Positions 9,448-18,457 are shown, numbered from the stretch's first letter. The stretch is 64,000 nt of DNA from Pseudomonas sp. dw_612 (GCF_018449725.1 NZ_JAAVVC010000023.1:62001-126000); one strand, 5' to 3'. The notes: generated by a model not told the origin, from the letters alone. Program-made: numbers and translations.

Positions 9448-10230
9448 ATGACCACTCTTCACGCTGAAGCCGTCGGCAAGCACACCTGGCCGCAATACGT
9501 CGGCTGGGGTCTGTTTCTGGTCCTGCTGGCCTGGGCCTGGCACGGCGCCGAGATGAACCCGATGGCGCTGTACCGCGACTCCGGAAACATGGCGACCTTC
9601 GCCGCGGATTTCTTCCCGCCGGATTTTCATGAATGGCGTTCCTACCTCAAGGAAATGATCGTCACCGTGCAAATCGCCCTCTGGGGCACGGTGTTGGCGA
9701 TTGTCTGCTCGGTGCCGCTGGGCATCCTGTGTTCCGAGAACATCACCCCGTGGTGGATTCACCAGCCGCTGCGGCGGGTGATGGATGCTTTCCGCTCGAT
9801 CAACGAAATGGTCTTCGCGATGTTGTTCGTGGTGGCGGTCGGCTTGGGCCCGTTCGCCGGGGTGCTGGCGCTGTGGATCAGCACCACCGGCGTACTCGCC
9901 AAGCTGTTCGCCGAAGCGGTGGAGGCCATTGATCCAGGCCCGGTCGAAGGGGTTCGCGCCACCGGGGCCAGCGCCTTGCAGGAAGTGATCTACGGCGTGA
10001 TCCCGCAAGTGATGCCGCTGTGGGTGTCCTACGCGCTCTACCGCTTCGAGGCCAATGTGCGCTCGGCGACGGTGGTCGGGATGGTCGGGGCCGGCGGGAT
10101 CGGCGTGATTCTGTGGGAGAACATCCGCGCCTTTCAGTTTGTTCAGACCTGCGCGGTGCTGCTGGTGATCATCGTCGTTGTCAGCCTGATCGACATCCTG
10201 TCGCAACGCCTGCGCAAGCAGTTCATCTGA
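9448..10230 (+). CDS. phnE: PhnE, phosphonate ABC transporter permease
   Basis: 260-residue inner-membrane permease with about six TM segments and the EAA loop region ([20 protein letters not shown]) that contacts the ATPase. It forms the channel of the PhnCDE importer. Unlike some operons there is a single phnE. The ribosome binding site GAGAGAA lies just upstream. The gene is followed by a short hairpin with a T run before phnF. Confidence 0.95.
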   Translation: MTTLHAEAVGKHTWPQYVGWGLFLVLLAWAWHGAEMNPMALYRDSGNMATFAADFFPPDFHEWRSYLKEMIVTVQIALWGTVLAIVCSVPLGILCSENITPWWIHQPLRRVMDAFRSINEMVFAMLFVVAVGLGPFAGVLALWISTTGVLAKLFAEAVEAIDPGPVEGVRATGASALQEVIYGVIPQVMPLWVSYALYRFEANVRSATVVGMVGAGGIGVILWENIRAFQFVQTCAVLLVIIVVVSLIDILSQRLRKQFI

Positions 10231-10241
10231 TTTTCGGAGGG

Positions 10242-10262
10242 GTGCCGCTGGGCGCTTTTTTT
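10242..10262 (+). terminator. Weak hairpin with T tract between phnE and phnF
   Basis: GTGCC (10242-10246), loop GCTG, GGCGC (10251-10255) with one G-U pair, then seven T (10256-10262). It may act as a leaky terminator or attenuator between the transport genes and phnF-phnP. The stem is short, so termination is likely partial. Confidence 0.4.
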
Positions 10263-10266
10263 AAGC

Positions 10267-10971
10267 ATGCAGTTGTCTAGACAAGATGAGCCGGTGTACC
10301 GCGAATTGGCCGACATCCTGCGCCGTGAGCTGGCCGATTATCAGGCCGGGGACTTCCTGCCGGCGGAGGTGCAACTGGCCGAGCGCTTTGGCGTCAATCG
10401 CCACACCCTGCGCCGCGCCATCGATGAGCTGGTGTTCGAAGGCAGTCTGCTGCGCCGCCAGGGCAAAGGCACGCAGGTGCTGGAACGGCCGCTGATTTAT
10501 CCGATGGCCGCCGACAGTGCCTACAGCCAGTCGCTGTCGGCCCAGGGGCTGGGGGTCGAAGCGCTGTTGCTCAAACGCCGTTACTGCTACGCCAGCCGTG
10601 AAGAAGCGCAGCATCTGGGCATCGCCGAGAAGGCGCCGATGATCGAGTTGCAGACCCTGCGCAAGCTCGACCACCAACCGGTCAGCCTGATCCGTCATCG
10701 CTACTGCGCCAGTCACGCGCCGTTGCTGGCGGACTACGTCGGCGGTTCGTTGCGCCAGTACCTCCGTGAACGCGCTATGCCACTGACCCGCACCCTGAGC
10801 CTGATCGGCGCCCGCTTACCCAGCCGCGAAGAAGCCGCGTTGCTGATGATGCCCCGGCATTTGCCGGCGCTGAGTGTGTTCACCCTTTCCCGCGATCGCG
10901 ACGGCCGCCCGGTGGAGCTGGCCCAGTCCACCAGCCGTTCGGATCGCTTCCAGTACCAGGTCGTCACCTGA
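10267..10971 (+). CDS. phnF: PhnF, HutC/GntR-family regulator of the phn operon
   Basis: 234 residues: an N-terminal winged helix-turn-helix of the GntR family (about residues 8-72, including VNRHTLRRAIDEL) and a C-terminal UTRA ligand-binding domain (about 90-230). It is the local repressor-type regulator of phosphonate genes and probably responds to a phosphonate or a breakdown product. The ATG at 10267 matches the N-terminus of known PhnF proteins, but no Shine-Dalgarno sequence precedes it; the upstream bases are a T run. A perfect palindrome, TTGTCTAGACAA, overlaps codons 3-6. Confidence 0.93.
   Translation: MQLSRQDEPVYRELADILRRELADYQAGDFLPAEVQLAERFGVNRHTLRRAIDELVFEGSLLRRQGKGTQVLERPLIYPMAADSAYSQSLSAQGLGVEALLLKRRYCYASREEAQHLGIAEKAPMIELQTLRKLDHQPVSLIRHRYCASHAPLLADYVGGSLRQYLRERAMPLTRTLSLIGARLPSREEAALLMMPRHLPALSVFTLSRDRDGRPVELAQSTSRSDRFQYQVVT
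10273..10284. promoter_or_regulatory. Palindromic operator-like site inside the phnF start
   Basis: Perfect 12-base palindrome TTGTCTAGACAA. HutC-family GntR proteins such as NagR and DasR recognise GTCTAGAC-centred sites, and a mycobacterial PhnF recognises a related GTATAGAC site. PhnF is a HutC-family protein, so autoregulation is a reasonable inference. Confidence 0.65.
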
Positions 10972-10985
10972 TGGAGAACTCAACG

Positions 10986-11432
10986 ATGAACCCTGCTTCT
11001 CACACCGCGCGGCAGCACTGGATCGGCGTGCTGGCCCGTGCCCGTCGCAGCGAATTGCAGCCCCATGAAGCCGCATTGCGCGACATCGAGTACCAACTGG
11101 TCCGCGCCCCGGAAATCGGCATGACCCTGGTTCGCGGGCGCATGGGCGGCAACGGCGCACCGTTCAACGTCGGCGAAATGAGCGTGACCCGCTGCGTGGT
11201 GCGTCTGAGCGATGGCCGTACCGGTTACAGCTATTTGGCAGGCCGCGACAAGGTCCACGCCGAGTTGGCCGCCCTGGCCGACGCGCATTTGCAAGGTGCG
11301 CAGCAAGGTCATTGGCTGACGGAAATGATCACGCCACTGGCGACAGCTCAGGCCGAACGCCAGGCCCGGAAAGCGGCAGAAACCGCCGCCACCAAAGTCG
11401 AGTTTTTCACCCTTGTGCGAGGAGAAAACTGA
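10986..11432 (+). CDS. phnG: PhnG, C-P lyase core subunit
   Basis: 148-residue subunit of the PhnGHIJ core complex, which with PhnI forms ribosyl-triphosphonate from ATP and phosphonate. I chose ATG 10986 because GGAG lies nine bases upstream; an ATG at 10971 in the same frame overlaps the phnF stop but has no ribosome binding site. The region LTEMITPLATAQAERQARKAAETAATKVEFFT at the C-terminus (residues about 112-143) is typical of PhnG. The stop overlaps the phnH start (ATGA type, 11430-11434). Confidence 0.94.
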   Translation: MNPASHTARQHWIGVLARARRSELQPHEAALRDIEYQLVRAPEIGMTLVRGRMGGNGAPFNVGEMSVTRCVVRLSDGRTGYSYLAGRDKVHAELAALADAHLQGAQQGHWLTEMITPLATAQAERQARKAAETAATKVEFFTLVRGEN

Positions 11433-12022
11433 TGAGCGCACAACTGTTGCAACCGGCTTTTGCCGATCCGGTGCTGGATGCCCAGCGCGGTTTTCGCGCG
11501 GCGCTCAAGGCGTTGTCCGGTCCTGGACTGATCCAGAAGTTGCACGACCTCCCCAGTATTGAAGGGCTGGCCCCGGCCACTTACGCGTTGTGCCTGGCGC
11601 TACTGGATGTCGACACGCCGCTGTGGCTGGCGCCGTCCTTCAACACGCCGGTGATCCGCGCCAACCTGATGTTCCATTGCGGCTGTCCGCTGGCCTCAAG
11701 CCGGGACGCCGCGAGTTTTGCCTTGCTCGCCGCCGACGATGTGCTCGACCTCAGCGGCTTCGACACTGGCAATGATCGCTACCCGGATCAGTCCTGCACC
11801 GTGCTGGTTCAGCTTTCGCGCCTCGACGGCGGGGCAGGGCTGAGCTGGCGCGGGCCGGGCATCGAACTCGAAAACCCGGTCAGTCTGCCGGTGGCCGATG
11901 GTTTCTGGCGCGAGCGTGAACAGCGCAACGAATTCCCCCGTGGGCTGGACCTGTTTTTCACCGCCGGCCATGACCTGATCGGCCTGCCGCGCAGCACCCG
12001 CATCGCACAGGAGCGTGTCTGA
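11432..12022 (+). CDS. phnH: PhnH, C-P lyase core subunit
   Basis: 196-residue protein of the PhnGHIJ complex, the structural dimer subunit needed for assembly. It starts at the ATG overlapping the phnG stop and ends in an overlap with phnI, so translation is coupled through the core genes. Length and the motif region FPRGLDLFFTAGHDLIGLPRSTR near the C-terminus (residues about 168-190) fit PhnH. Confidence 0.95.
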   Translation: MSAQLLQPAFADPVLDAQRGFRAALKALSGPGLIQKLHDLPSIEGLAPATYALCLALLDVDTPLWLAPSFNTPVIRANLMFHCGCPLASSRDAASFALLAADDVLDLSGFDTGNDRYPDQSCTVLVQLSRLDGGAGLSWRGPGIELENPVSLPVADGFWREREQRNEFPRGLDLFFTAGHDLIGLPRSTRIAQERV

Positions 12023-13098
12023 TGTACGTAGCCGTCAAGGGTGGCGAACAGGCCATCGACAATGCCCACCGTCTGCTGGCGAAAAAACGCCGGGGCGATA
12101 CCTCGGTCACTGAACTGAGCGTCGAGCAAATCCGTCAGCAATTGCCGCTGGCGGTGGCGCGGGTGATGAGTGAAGGCTCGCTGTACGACGAAGAACTGGC
12201 CGCACTCGCGATCAAGCAAGCGGCGGGGGATCTGGTCGAAGCCATCTTCCTGCTGCGGGCCTACCGCACCACGTTGCCGCGTTTCAGCCCGAGCCTGCCG
12301 ATCGATACGTCGAACATGCAACTCAGCCGGCGATTGTCCGCCACGTTCAAGGATGTGCCGGGCGGGCAATTGCTCGGGCCGACCTTCGATTACACCCATC
12401 GCCTGTTGGACTTTGCGCTGCTGGCCGAAGGCGAATACCCAGGGCCGCAAACCACCGCGGATGCCAGCCTCGAAGCGTGCCCACGGGTTCTGGGTTTGCT
12501 GGCCAAGGAAGGTTTGATCAAGACCGAAACCGATACCGGCGAACCCGTGGCGGACATCACCCGCGATCCATTGGAATTGCCCGCCAGCCGTGCCCAGCGT
12601 CTACAGGTGCTGGCCCGTGGCGATGAAGGTTTTCTGCTGGCGCTGGGTTATTCCACCCAGCGCGGTTATGGACGCAACCATCCATTTGCCGGGGAAATCC
12701 GCATCGGTGAAGTGGACGTGTGGATCGATCCCGAAGAGCTGGGCTTCCCGATCAATCTGGGCAGCATCGAAGTGACCGAGTGCGAGATGGTCAACCAGTT
12801 CGTCGGCTCGGCCACGGAGCTGGCGCAGTTCACCCGCGGCTACGGTTTGGCGTTCGGGCATGCCGAGCGCAAAGCCATGGGCATGGCGCTGGTCGACCGC
12901 GCATTGCGGGCCGACGAGTACAACGAAGAGATCGTGTCCCCGGCGCAGCAGGAAGAGTTCGTGCTGATGCACTGCGACAACGTCGAGGCGGCCGGTTTTG
13001 TCGCGCACCTCAAATTACCTCACTACGTGGACTTCCAGGCCGAACTGGAACTGATCCGCAAACTGCGCAAGCCTGCCGAGGGCCACAGCCATGAATGA
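12022..13098 (+). CDS. phnI: PhnI, ribosyltransferase/nucleosidase subunit of C-P lyase
   Basis: 358 residues, full length. With PhnG, H and L it exchanges adenine of ATP for the phosphonate, giving alpha-D-ribose-1-methylphosphonate-5-triphosphate when methylphosphonate is the substrate. Conserved stretches include the RGYGLAFGHAERKAMGMALVDRAL region (about residues 272-296). The last eight bases overlap phnJ. Confidence 0.96.
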   Translation: MYVAVKGGEQAIDNAHRLLAKKRRGDTSVTELSVEQIRQQLPLAVARVMSEGSLYDEELAALAIKQAAGDLVEAIFLLRAYRTTLPRFSPSLPIDTSNMQLSRRLSATFKDVPGGQLLGPTFDYTHRLLDFALLAEGEYPGPQTTADASLEACPRVLGLLAKEGLIKTETDTGEPVADITRDPLELPASRAQRLQVLARGDEGFLLALGYSTQRGYGRNHPFAGEIRIGEVDVWIDPEELGFPINLGSIEVTECEMVNQFVGSATELAQFTRGYGLAFGHAERKAMGMALVDRALRADEYNEEIVSPAQQEEFVLMHCDNVEAAGFVAHLKLPHYVDFQAELELIRKLRKPAEGHSHE

Positions 13099-13978
13099 CA
13101 TGAGCAACTCCATGACGGGCGGGGCTCCGCCACGGGACGCGGCCTACAACTTCGCCTACCTCGATGAACAGACCAAACGCATGATCCGTCGCGCTTTGCT
13201 CAAGGCTGTGGCGATCCCCGGTTATCAGGTGCCGTTCGGGGGCCGCGAGATGCCGTTGCCGTATGGCTGGGGCACCGGTGGCATGCAATTGACCGCGGCG
13301 ATTCTGGGGGCGGATGACGTGCTCAAGGTCATCGATCAGGGCGCCGACGACACCACCAACGCCGTGTCGATCCGGCGTTTTTTCGCCCGCACCGCTGGCA
13401 TAGCGACCACTGAAAGTACGCCGGACGCCACGGTGATCCAGACCCGTCACCGCATCCCGGAAACGCCGCTGCACGCCGATCAGATCATGGTCTATCAGGT
13501 GCCGATCCCGGAGCCGCTGCGCTTTATCGAACCGTCGGAAACCGAAACCCGGACCATGCACGCCCTGAATGATTACGGGGTCATGCACGTCAAACTCTAC
13601 GAAGACATCGCCACTTTCGGTCACATCGCCACCAGCTACGCCTACCCGGTGATGGTCGATGAGCGCTACGTGATGGACCCGTCGCCGATTCCCAAATTCG
13701 ATAACCCGAAACTCGACATGAGCCCGGCACTGATGCTGTTCGGCGCCGGCCGCGAAAAGCGTCTGTACGCGGTGCCGCCATTCACGCGGGTCACCAGCCT
13801 CGACTTCGAGGATCACCCGTTTGAAGCGCAGAAGTGGGACGAGTGCTGCGCCATCTGCGGCAGCCGCGAATCCTTCCTCGACGAGCTGATCATCGACGAC
13901 GCCGGCACCCAAAGCTTCGTCTGTTCCGACACCTATTACTGCGCCCAGCGCATCAGCCAGCAGGAGCAGGGCCAATGA
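13091..13978 (+). CDS. phnJ: PhnJ, radical-SAM carbon-phosphorus lyase
   Basis: 295 residues. This subunit cleaves the C-P bond by glycyl/thiyl radical chemistry with SAM and a [4Fe-4S] cluster. The unusual cysteine motif C-X2-C-X21-C-X5-C is intact at Cys253, Cys256, Cys278 and Cys284. The glycine-rich N-terminal region GGREMPLPYGWGTGG carries the radical-bearing glycine candidates. It overlaps phnI by eight and phnK by four bases. Confidence 0.97.
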   Translation: MNDMSNSMTGGAPPRDAAYNFAYLDEQTKRMIRRALLKAVAIPGYQVPFGGREMPLPYGWGTGGMQLTAAILGADDVLKVIDQGADDTTNAVSIRRFFARTAGIATTESTPDATVIQTRHRIPETPLHADQIMVYQVPIPEPLRFIEPSETETRTMHALNDYGVMHVKLYEDIATFGHIATSYAYPVMVDERYVMDPSPIPKFDNPKLDMSPALMLFGAGREKRLYAVPPFTRVTSLDFEDHPFEAQKWDECCAICGSRESFLDELIIDDAGTQSFVCSDTYYCAQRISQQEQGQ

Positions 13979-14784
13979 ACCAGGTGCTGAAAAACCAACA
14001 CGCCAACGTCACCGTCGAGCCTTTGCTGCGGGTGCGTGATCTGTCGCTGCTGTATGGCCTGGAGAAGGGATGCCAGGGCGTCAGTTTTGACCTGTACCCC
14101 GGCGAAGTGCTGGGGATTGTCGGCGAGTCCGGCTCGGGTAAATCGACCTTGCTTTCCTTGCTCAGCGGGCGCTTGCCGCCTCAGCGCGGCAGCATCGGCT
14201 ACCGCGACAAACAGGGCGAATGGCTCGATCTGTACAGCGCCAGCGAAGCCGAGCGCCGGACCTTGCTGCGCACCGAATGGGGCTTCGTCGAACAGAACCC
14301 GCGAGACGGTTTGCGCATGGGTGTTTCCGCCGGCGCCAACATCGGCGAACGCCTGATGGCCCAGGGCGTACGCAATTACCAGCAACTGCGCGGGGCCGGG
14401 ATTGACTGGCTGAGCCAGGTGGAAATCGATCCGCAGCGCATCGACGACTTGCCCCGGACCTTTTCTGGCGGCATGCAGCAGCGGCTGCAAATCGCCCGCA
14501 ACCTGGTGTCGAGCCCGCGCCTGGTGTTCATGGACGAACCGACGGGTGGACTCGACGTGTCGGTGCAAGCGCGTTTGCTCGACTTGCTGCGTGGCTTGGT
14601 ACGTGAACTGGACCTGGCGGTGGTGATCGTCACCCACGACCTGGCCGTCGCCCGTTTGCTGGCCGACCGCTTGATGGTGATGCGCCGCTCGCGGGTGGTG
14701 GAAACCGGTTTGACCGATCAGATCCTCGACGACCCGCAACACCCTTATTCGCAACTGCTGGTGTCTTCGGTATTGCAGCCGTGA
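13975..14784 (+). CDS. phnK: PhnK, ABC-type ATPase of the C-P lyase complex
   Basis: 269-residue ABC-family ATPase with Walker A GESGSGKST, signature FSGGMQQRL and Walker B LVFMDEPTGGLD. It does not serve a transporter; PhnK docks on the PhnGHIJ core at PhnJ. The start overlaps the phnJ stop (13975-13978). Confidence 0.95.
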   Translation: MNQVLKNQHANVTVEPLLRVRDLSLLYGLEKGCQGVSFDLYPGEVLGIVGESGSGKSTLLSLLSGRLPPQRGSIGYRDKQGEWLDLYSASEAERRTLLRTEWGFVEQNPRDGLRMGVSAGANIGERLMAQGVRNYQQLRGAGIDWLSQVEIDPQRIDDLPRTFSGGMQQRLQIARNLVSSPRLVFMDEPTGGLDVSVQARLLDLLRGLVRELDLAVVIVTHDLAVARLLADRLMVMRRSRVVETGLTDQILDDPQHPYSQLLVSSVLQP

Positions 14785-14813
14785 AGCCCCGTCCATCTGT
14801 GGAAATCCGAGCG

Positions 14814-15533
14814 ATGAATACTTTGATCGAGGTCCGTGGCCTCTCGAAAACCTTCACCCTGCATCAACAGCACGGCGTGGTCCTGAATGTGCTGAGCGGG
14901 GTGGATTTCAACGTGGCCGCTGGCGAGTGCCTGGTGCTGCACGGCCAGTCCGGTGCCGGCAAAAGCACCTTGCTGCGCACCCTGTATGGCAACTATCTGC
15001 CGGCCGGCGGCAGCATTCGCGTGCAGCACGACGGTCACTGGCTGGAGCTGGTGGGCGCCGAGCCGCGAGACATTTTGCAGGTGCGCCAGCGCACCCTGGG
15101 CTATGTCAGTCAGTTCCTGCGGGTGATCCCGCGTGTCGCGTGCCTGGACGTGGTGATGGAGCCAGCTTTGGCCCGTGGCTGGTCCAGGTCGCTCGCGCAA
15201 TCTCGCGCCGAGCTGCTGCTCAGCCGCTTGAACATCCCGCAGCGCCTCTGGCAGTTGGCCCCCAGCACGTTCTCCGGAGGCGAGCAGCAGCGGGTCAATA
15301 TCGCTCGCGGCTTTATGGTGGCTTGGCCGGTGATGTTGCTCGATGAACCCACGGCATCCCTGGATGACACCAATCGCCAAGTGGTGCTGGAACTGATGAA
15401 CGAAGCGAAAGCGGCAGGTGCCGCGTTGATCGGCATCTTCCACGACCGCACCGCCCGCGAGGCGGTTGCTGATCGCCATCTCGACATGACCCCAGCCGCT
15501 GTCAACCAAGAGGCATTCGCCCATGTCCGCTGA
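14814..15533 (+). CDS. phnL: PhnL, ABC-type ATPase of the C-P lyase complex
   Basis: 239-residue ABC ATPase: Walker A GQSGAGKST, signature FSGGEQQRV, Walker B VMLLDEPTASLD. It is required with PhnGHI for the ribosyl-triphosphonate step. A longer frame from GTG 14781 exists, but ATG 14814 gives the N-terminus (MNTLIEVRGLSKTF) that matches the family, with GGAAA upstream. The gap to phnK is 29 bases and the 3' end overlaps phnM by 11. Confidence 0.94.
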   Translation: MNTLIEVRGLSKTFTLHQQHGVVLNVLSGVDFNVAAGECLVLHGQSGAGKSTLLRTLYGNYLPAGGSIRVQHDGHWLELVGAEPRDILQVRQRTLGYVSQFLRVIPRVACLDVVMEPALARGWSRSLAQSRAELLLSRLNIPQRLWQLAPSTFSGGEQQRVNIARGFMVAWPVMLLDEPTASLDDTNRQVVLELMNEAKAAGAALIGIFHDRTAREAVADRHLDMTPAAVNQEAFAHVR

Positions 15534-16668
15534 ACAGATCCTCAGCAATGCCCGGCTGGTCACCGCTGACCGTGTGTTCCTCGGCAGTGTGGTGCTGCGC
15601 GACGGCCTGATCGCCGAGGTCGCCGAAGGCCCGAGCCGACTGCCCCAGGCCCAGGACCTCAATGGTGATTTCCTGTTGCCGGGCCTGGTGGAGTTGCACA
15701 CCGACAACCTGGAAAAACACATGACCCCCCGCCCCGGCGTGGACTGGCCATCGACCTCGGCGGTGCTCAGTCACGACGCGCAAATCATCGCGGCCGGCAT
15801 CACTACGGTGTTCGACGCGGTGTCCATCGGCGACGTGAACCCCAAAGGCAATCGCATGCAGAAACTGCCGGCGATGCTGGAGGCGATTTCCAGCGCTTCC
15901 GATGCCGGGCTGACCCGTGCCGAACACCGTCTGCACCTGCGTTGCGAGCTGTGCCATCCGGATACCCTCAGCGTGTTTCGTGACCTGGTGCAGCATCCGC
16001 TGGTGCAATTGGTGTCGGTGATGGACCACTCGCCAGGCCAGCGTCAATTTGTCCTGGAGTCCAAGTACCGTGAGTACTACATGGGCAAATATCACCTGAC
16101 GACCACGCAGATGGACGAGTTCATCGTCCTGCAAATGGCCAACTCCCGGGAGTACAGCACCCGCTATCGCGCGGCGATTGTCGAGCATTGCCTGGCCCTG
16201 GGCCTGTCCGTGGCCAGTCATGACGACGCGACCCTGGCCCACGTTGAGGAATCGGCGCGCTACGGCATGACCATCGCCGAGTTCCCGACGACCCATGAGG
16301 CGGCGCGTGGCAGTCAGCAATTGGGCATGAAAGTGTTGATGGGCGCACCGAACATCGTCCGTGGCGGCTCCCACTCGGGTAACGTGGCCGCCGCTGATCT
16401 GGCCGGCGCAGGCTTGCTGGATGTCCTCTCCAGTGATTACTACCCGGCGAGCTTGCTGCAAGCGGCGTTTTTGCTGGCGGCCCAGGACAATGACTGCGAT
16501 CTGGCGCAGGCGGTCGGCATGGTCAGCCTGGCGCCGGCCAGGGCGGCGGGGTTGAGCGACCGCGGCGAGATTGCGGTGGGTTTGCGGGCGGACCTGGTAC
16601 AGGCCAGGACCCGGGAGGGGTTGCCGGTGGTGCAACAAGTGTGGCGACAAGCGAAGAGGGTGTTTTGA
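15523..16668 (+). CDS. phnM: PhnM, ribosyl-triphosphonate diphosphatase
   Basis: 381-residue amidohydrolase-fold enzyme that removes pyrophosphate from the ribosyl triphosphonate before C-P cleavage. The metal-binding signature ELHTDNLEKHMTPRPG appears near residues 58-73, and further histidines (VSVMDHSPGQ, VASHDDATLAH) fit the family. It overlaps phnL by 11 bases and phnN by one. Confidence 0.96.
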   Translation: MSAEQILSNARLVTADRVFLGSVVLRDGLIAEVAEGPSRLPQAQDLNGDFLLPGLVELHTDNLEKHMTPRPGVDWPSTSAVLSHDAQIIAAGITTVFDAVSIGDVNPKGNRMQKLPAMLEAISSASDAGLTRAEHRLHLRCELCHPDTLSVFRDLVQHPLVQLVSVMDHSPGQRQFVLESKYREYYMGKYHLTTTQMDEFIVLQMANSREYSTRYRAAIVEHCLALGLSVASHDDATLAHVEESARYGMTIAEFPTTHEAARGSQQLGMKVLMGAPNIVRGGSHSGNVAAADLAGAGLLDVLSSDYYPASLLQAAFLLAAQDNDCDLAQAVGMVSLAPARAAGLSDRGEIAVGLRADLVQARTREGLPVVQQVWRQAKRVF

Positions 16669-17237
16669 TGGCGGGCAGGTTGATCTATCTCATCGGGCCT
16701 TCAGGTTCGGGCAAGGACAGCCTGCTGGATGCCGCACGCGTGCCGTTGGCCGAACGCGGCTGTCGCATCGTGCGACGAGTGATCACCCGTTCGGCGGAAG
16801 CGGTCGGCGAGTCGGCGTTGGGCGTCAGTGCGCACCAATTCGCCGAAATGGAGGCCCGGGGTGCGTTTGCCCTGAGCTGGCAGGCCAATGGTCTGGCCTA
16901 CGGCATCCCCCGGGAAATCGATGATTGGCTGACAACGGGGCAGGATGTGTTGGTCAATGGTTCGCGGGGGCATCTGCCGCGGGTTCGGCAGCGCTACCCG
17001 CAGTTGCTGGTCCTGCTACTGAGTGTTGATCAGGCGGTTTTGCGTCAACGGCTGCTGGCGCGAGGGCGTGAATCCGTCGCCGAGATCGAGGCGCGACTGG
17101 CGCGCAATGCACGTTTCAGCGAGCGCCTGCTGGCCGACCACGACCCCGCCTTGCACCTGCTCGACAACTCCGGACCGCTGGCGCTCACGGTCGAGCGCTT
17201 ACTGGCCTGCGTCGATGGGCAAACCGTATGCGCCTGA
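16668..17237 (+). CDS. phnN: PhnN, ribose 1,5-bisphosphokinase
   Basis: 189-residue guanylate-kinase-like enzyme that phosphorylates ribose 1,5-bisphosphate to PRPP. The P-loop GPSGSGKDS is at residues 10-18. I chose ATG 16668, overlapping the phnM stop, because it places the P-loop at the usual distance; a GTG nine codons upstream is unlikely. The 3' end overlaps phnP by ten bases. Confidence 0.94.
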   Translation: MAGRLIYLIGPSGSGKDSLLDAARVPLAERGCRIVRRVITRSAEAVGESALGVSAHQFAEMEARGAFALSWQANGLAYGIPREIDDWLTTGQDVLVNGSRGHLPRVRQRYPQLLVLLLSVDQAVLRQRLLARGRESVAEIEARLARNARFSERLLADHDPALHLLDNSGPLALTVERLLACVDGQTVCA

Positions 17238-17977
17238 CATTATTGGGCACCGGTGATGCGCGACAGGTGCCGGTCTACGGCTGCGCCTGTGTCGCCTGCG
17301 ACCTGGCTCGCCGCGATGAGCGACGCCGACGTCGGCCCTGCAGCGCGTTGATCGAATGCGGCGATCAGCGCTGGTTGATCGACAGCGGCCTGCCCGACCT
17401 CACCGAACGCTTCCCGCCCCACAGCTTCAACGGCATCTTCCAGACCCACTACCACGCCGATCACGCCCAAGGCTTGCTGCACCTGCGCTGGGGCCAGGGC
17501 CTGGTGATTCCGGTGCACGGCCCGGTGGATCCGGAAGGCCTGGCAGACCTCTACAAACACCCCGGCATTCTCGACTTCAGCCAACCGTTTGCCCATTTTG
17601 AAACCCGGCAATTCGGCCCGCTCAGCGTCACCGCGCTACCGTTGCAACACTCCAGACCCACCCTCGGCTACCTGCTGGAAGGCGAAGGACGACGCATCGC
17701 CTACCTCACCGACACCGTCGGCCTGCCACCCGCCACCCGCCAATGGCTGCAACGCACACCCCTTGATGTACTGGTACTCGACTGCTCGATACCGCCACAA
17801 CCCCAGGCACCGCGCAATCACAACGACCTGACCCTGGCGTTGCACTGCATCGACGAACTGAACCCGCAGCAAGCGGTGCTGACCCATGTTGGCCATACGC
17901 TGGATGTGTGGTTGCTGGAGCATCGTGATGAATTGCCGGGGAATGTCGGGGTTGGATTTGATGGGGAGGTGATCTGA
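17228..17977 (+). CDS. phnP: PhnP, cyclic ribose phosphate phosphodiesterase
   Basis: 249-residue metallo-beta-lactamase-fold enzyme that opens 5-phosphoribosyl 1,2-cyclic phosphate, the product of C-P cleavage, to ribose 1,5-bisphosphate for PhnN. The metal motif H74-x-H76-x-D78-H79 is intact (THYHADHAQG), and CACVACDLARRDERRRRRPC near the N-terminus resembles the structural zinc site of PhnP. It ends the operon; no phnO is present. It converges on the next gene with only 12 bases between stops. Confidence 0.95.
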   Translation: MRLTLLGTGDARQVPVYGCACVACDLARRDERRRRRPCSALIECGDQRWLIDSGLPDLTERFPPHSFNGIFQTHYHADHAQGLLHLRWGQGLVIPVHGPVDPEGLADLYKHPGILDFSQPFAHFETRQFGPLSVTALPLQHSRPTLGYLLEGEGRRIAYLTDTVGLPPATRQWLQRTPLDVLVLDCSIPPQPQAPRNHNDLTLALHCIDELNPQQAVLTHVGHTLDVWLLEHRDELPGNVGVGFDGEVI

Positions 17978-17989
17978 AAGGGGAGTGCC

Positions 17990-18457
17990 TCACTCGTATC
18001 CTGTCCTTAACGCTTGTGCTTGCTCGGCGAGAAGCGTCATTGCTTGCTCGCTGGCGGTGTCGCGCCGGTTTTTATATTCCATCAAATCGGCAAAGCGCAC
18101 ACGTCGGTGCTTGCCTGTTTTGTGGTAGGACAACTCGCCGGACTCCAGCAGCTTGATGAGGTGCGGGCGTGAGACATTGAGCAGGTCCGCCGCTTCCTGG
18201 GTCGTCAGTTCTGCGTGAACGGGAACGACTTTGACGGCATTGCCTTCTGCCAGCGCGGCCAGAATGTCGACCAGCAATCGAAGGGCGGAAGTCGGCAGTT
18301 CGACGCTGTGGGCCTCGTTCTGCTCGTCGAAAATCTGGATGCGCTGGGTTTCGAATTGCGTCGCGAGATAGGCGGTGAGGGCACGCTGGCCTTCGATGGC
18401 GGCCTGAACTTCGCGGGCCATGGGCAGGTTGATCGGTGGATGGATGACTAAAGACAT
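17990..18457 (-). CDS. Antitoxin-like excisionase-family DNA-binding protein, toxin partner absent
   Basis: 155 residues. The C-terminal half has a MerR/excisionase-type helix-turn-helix (about residues 84-132, LTTQEAADLLNVSRPHLIKLL then a basic KTGKHRRVRF wing). Proteins of this layout are usually antitoxins encoded just upstream of a PIN-domain toxin. Here the next codon space is taken by the end of phnP, 12 bases away, so no partner gene is left. ATG 18457 is preferred over upstream ATGs because GGAAA precedes it. Function as a lone regulator or a toxin-loss remnant are both possible. Confidence 0.75.
   Translation of the reverse strand: MSLVIHPPINLPMAREVQAAIEGQRALTAYLATQFETQRIQIFDEQNEAHSVELPTSALRLLVDILAALAEGNAVKVVPVHAELTTQEAADLLNVSRPHLIKLLESGELSYHKTGKHRRVRFADLMEYKNRRDTASEQAMTLLAEQAQALRTGYE

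Noticed and set aside
13091-17977. Absence of phnO as evidence of an incomplete pathway
   Set aside because: phnO is an accessory acetyltransferase that many C-P lyase operons lack. The catalytic set G-N and P is complete.
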